Part shown: one piece after another, positions 7,754 through 9,989 of the stretch
How the letters are laid out: each line of letters starts with the position of its first letter
Numbering within the stretch: the first letter of the stretch is position 1
DNA from: Flavobacteriales bacterium UBA5869
GTDB taxonomy: Bacteria; Bacteroidota; Bacteroidia; Flavobacteriales_D; Crocinitomicaceae
Length of the DNA stretch: 9,989 bases
Direction: 5' to 3'
Assembly (NCBI GenBank): GCA_002432565.1
Contig: DJFP01000136.1
Span: forward strand, 10,443 to 20,431
Program-made: the position numbers and the translations under genes
The notes under the pieces: generated by a model
What the model saw: the letters and a program-made list of their open reading frames with translations, nothing else
What the model was told of the DNA's origin: nothing
Databases searched by the model: none

Positions 7754-8173
7754 ATGAAATCAGGTCTTTGTAAGGGAGCTCTCGCCCTTATTTTACTACA
7801 GTTTTCGACCTTTTCTTATGGTCAAACTACTACCCAACAGTTAACTTCTGAACAAATCGCAAGCCGTGTGGCTTTTGTTTATGGAAACGATTTTGTATTA
7901 AACTATCCGGCTCTGGTTACCACTTATGGTAAGTTAATGACCGATCGGATTGAATACCAGTTTTCAGTCCAGGATGATACGGAAAAATTTCCTTTGTTAT
8001 CATCTTTCTCATTGATTACAAAGAATAATCCCGAAGTTTCGGCTGTCAATCCGGCTATGTTTTCCTGGGAAACATTTAATCCGTTGACATATGATTTCGG
8101 TTTTTTCAGAGATAAGACCCTGGTTGTCCGTATCGACGGAACTAATTACCTGATGATTGTTAAACCTCAATAA
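7754..8173 (+). CDS. Small secreted protein of unknown function
   Basis: 139 residues; I do not recognise the family. Residues 1-23 form a signal peptide: short basic n-region with K2 and K7, hydrophobic GALALILLQFSTF, and a signal peptidase I site at SYG/Q24. No lipobox cysteine and no further membrane span are present, so the mature protein of about 116 residues should be periplasmic or secreted. The mature part has mixed composition, aromatic-rich towards its end (NPAMFSWETFNPLTYDFGFF), and finishes in a strand-like TLVVRIDGTNYLMIVKPQ, which suggests a compact alpha/beta fold. It has no cysteine after the signal peptide. It lies just after a promoter candidate and 8 bp before the large secreted-protein gene, so the two are probably co-transcribed and may work in the same process. 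The signal peptide and clean frame make it a likely real gene. Confidence 0.7.
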   Translation: MKSGLCKGALALILLQFSTFSYGQTTTQQLTSEQIASRVAFVYGNDFVLNYPALVTTYGKLMTDRIEYQFSVQDDTEKFPLLSSFSLITKNNPEVSAVNPAMFSWETFNPLTYDFGFFRDKTLVVRIDGTNYLMIVKPQ

Positions 8174-8181
8174 CGTATTCG

Positions 8182-9989
8182 ATGAAAAAGATAGTATACT
8201 TTATATTGGGGTTGATTTTGAGCGGAAGTGTATTGGCTCAGAGCGACGACTGTTCAGGAGCTGTAACTTTAACTCCTTCCGCAACCTGTACAACAACTCC
8301 TTTTTCGAATGATGAAAATGGACAGCCTGAACCTTCAACTCCTAACCCTTCTTGTATGACAGGTACGGAATCTTCTGATGTTTGGTATCAAGTTGTTGGA
8401 ACTGGCGGAACACTTCAGGTTACTGTTTCAGGAACCAATGAGTCGGGTACTATTGCGGTTTGGAGTAACTGTCCGGCGAGCACTCAAGTGGTTTGTATGA
8501 CTGTTGCCGCATCAGGATCTGGGTCGATGAACTTTGCATCCACTTCAGCAGTTACGTATTATATTCAGATTGTCAGAACAAGTGGAGGTTCAAATGCTAA
8601 TATGTCAGGAAATATTTGTGTAACTACGATTGCTCCGCCTCCGGCAAACGATAACTGTTCTGGTGCAACATCATTAACACACCAGGCAAACGGTTCATGT
8701 ACCACAACTTCTTCAACAGTTGCGGGGGCGACCAGTTCGGGAATTGCTAACTGTACCGGAACGGCAGATGATGATGTTTGGTTTAGCTTTACAGCAACAG
8801 CAACTACTGCAATTATAAATCGCGCAACTTCCGGAAGCTGGGATTCGGGAATTGAGATCTTTGCGAGTACCGGAGCTGCTCCGGGATCTTGTATCGGTGC
8901 TTCTTTGGGCTGCCAGGATGCAGAAAGTTCTTTTACAGTTAATGGTTTGACGGTGGGAATGAATTACTATGTGCGGGTTTACAGCTGGTCCGGTTCATTT
9001 ACACCTGCCAATCCTGCTTTTACTATTTGTATCACATCTCCGGTACCCCTTCCTGCGGGTTCGGTTGTAATGGCTAACGGAAGTGTTTCGGCTTGTTCCG
9101 GAAATTTCTACGATCCGGGAGGCTTAAGTGATTATTACAATAGCCAGGATTATACCCTTACGATTTGTCCGTCCACCGCAGGTGCGAAATTAAGAGCAAT
9201 TTTCAGCTCATTTGCAACAGAATCCTGTTGTGATAATTTGACGATATATGACGGTAATTCAACTTCAGCTCCTTCATTAGGAACTTTTGCAGGAACTACT
9301 TCTCCGGGTACCGTTCAGGCTTCTGCCTCCAATGCCAGCGGATGTTTGACTTTTGTTTGGCATGCGGACGGTTCTACTGTGAACACGGGGTGGCTTGCCG
9401 CATTATCTTGTATTTTGCCTTGTCAAACCATTACATCTAACTGGGTGAGTTCAAACGAAGCGCCAATGGGTGATGGAATTATCCGTATTTGTCAGGGACA
9501 AAGCATTAACCTGGTTGGTAGTGGAACGTTCGGAACTTCAGGCGCGGGTGCAACTTATGCCTGGAATATGGGGAACGGAGTTACAGTAAGTGGGGCAAAT
9601 ATTAATTACACCTATCCTGCAGTTGGAAGTTACCTGGCAAACCTGGTAATTACTGATCCGAACGGTTGTACGAATACCAATTCCATTAACCGGAATATCC
9701 AGGTTTCTACCACTCCGACAATTTCTACTTCGGCGTCTCCGTCGACTTTATGTACGAACCAGACCTCGGCTTTAACTGCTAATGTTACAATGACCCCGTA
9801 CACCGTAAACTGTACGCCTCCGGTATCGGGAACAACTTTCCTGCCGGATGGATCGGGTGTTTCATACACCACTTCTATTACTACTAATTGCTACAGCCCG
9901 GGATCTACCGTAACAACTGCTTCGGATATTACCAATATTTGTTTGAACATGGAGCACTCCTATTCGGGAGATTTATCTATGACAATTAC
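8182..9989 (+). CDS. Large secreted mosaic protein, PPC/CUB/PKD domains (5' part, runs off window)
   Basis: An open frame of 602 codons with no stop before the window ends, so the C-terminus is missing. The start ATG lies 8 bp after the preceding gene. A signal peptide covers residues 1-19 (MKKIVYFILGLILSGSVLA/Q). Two tandem PPC-like beta-sandwich repeats follow, at about 22-153 and 155-290; each opens with a DDC/NDNC-SGA motif, has a second cysteine in CTTT (C36, C173) and contains DVW-aromatic. A CUB-like domain spans about 294-413, with C305 and CCDNLTIYDG at 349-358. A PKD domain spans about 415-510 (YAWNMGNG, then YTYPAVGSYLANLVITD). Residues about 540-602 begin what resembles a proprotein-convertase P domain (ITNICLNMEHSYSGDLSMTI). 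Such architecture is typical of Bacteroidota surface or secreted proteins, often exported by the type IX system and anchored through a C-terminal sorting or gliding-associated domain; that end is not visible, so the export route and any enzymatic domain are unknown. An adhesin or matrix role is inference. Confidence 0.85.
   Translation, partial: MKKIVYFILGLILSGSVLAQSDDCSGAVTLTPSATCTTTPFSNDENGQPEPSTPNPSCMTGTESSDVWYQVVGTGGTLQVTVSGTNESGTIAVWSNCPASTQVVCMTVAASGSGSMNFASTSAVTYYIQIVRTSGGSNANMSGNICVTTIAPPPANDNCSGATSLTHQANGSCTTTSSTVAGATSSGIANCTGTADDDVWFSFTATATTAIINRATSGSWDSGIEIFASTGAAPGSCIGASLGCQDAESSFTVNGLTVGMNYYVRVYSWSGSFTPANPAFTICITSPVPLPAGSVVMANGSVSACSGNFYDPGGLSDYYNSQDYTLTICPSTAGAKLRAIFSSFATESCCDNLTIYDGNSTSAPSLGTFAGTTSPGTVQASASNASGCLTFVWHADGSTVNTGWLAALSCILPCQTITSNWVSSNEAPMGDGIIRICQGQSINLVGSGTFGTSGAGATYAWNMGNGVTVSGANINYTYPAVGSYLANLVITDPNGCTNTNSINRNIQVSTTPTISTSASPSTLCTNQTSALTANVTMTPYTVNCTPPVSGTTFLPDGSGVSYTTSITTNCYSPGSTVTTASDITNICLNMEHSYSGDLSMTI

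Noticed and set aside
9630..9872. 80-codon minus-strand frame
   Set aside because: It lies entirely antisense to the PKD region of the large secreted protein, whose plus frame has clear domain motifs and an unbroken reading frame.

Overview
The window looks like a chromosomal segment of a Bacteroidota bacterium, most likely order Flavobacteriales; a Fluviicola/Crocinitomicaceae-like source is a guess. The reasons are: a LytS-type sensor kinase with a two-component-regulator beta-propeller as its sensor; AT-rich intergenic DNA with TAnnTTTG-type -7 boxes instead of E. coli sigma70 boxes; no obvious Shine-Dalgarno sequences; and a long secreted mosaic protein with PPC-like, CUB-like and PKD domains, as is common in gliding or type IX-secreting Bacteroidota. 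I see no phage, transposon, CRISPR or RNA-gene signature.

Layout. (1) Positions 5-3627, minus strand: a two-gene operon encoding a membrane sensor histidine kinase of 957 aa and a LytTR response regulator of 250 aa. Their reading frames overlap by four bases (ATGA), which suggests coupled translation. (2) Positions 3628-3919: a divergent 292-bp intergenic region with a good Bacteroidota-type promoter pointing right. (3) Positions 3920-7300, plus strand: icmF, a complete fused adenosylcobalamin-dependent acyl-CoA mutase. It joins a B12-binding domain, a MeaB-like GTPase chaperone and the mutase barrel. Its predicted specificity residues, Phe574 and Gln775, fit isobutyryl/butyryl-CoA rather than methylmalonyl-CoA. 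(4) Positions 7301-7753: 453 bp without a gene. It begins with two consecutive terminator-like hairpins, holds an unexplained third hairpin and a small palindrome, and ends with a promoter candidate. (5) Positions 7754-9989, plus strand: a small secreted protein of unknown function, followed 8 bp later by the 5' part (602 codons) of a large secreted multidomain protein that runs off the window.

How they fit together. The kinase and regulator form a self-contained signalling pair whose target genes cannot be read from the window; regulation of the divergent icmF is possible but unproven. IcmF is a self-sufficient metabolic enzyme linking branched and straight C4 (possibly C5) acyl-CoAs, and is closed off by strong terminators. 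The last two genes look like one transcription unit for exported proteins. Most of the content belongs to known families. The least explained parts are the 139-aa secreted protein and the structured intergenic DNA upstream of it.
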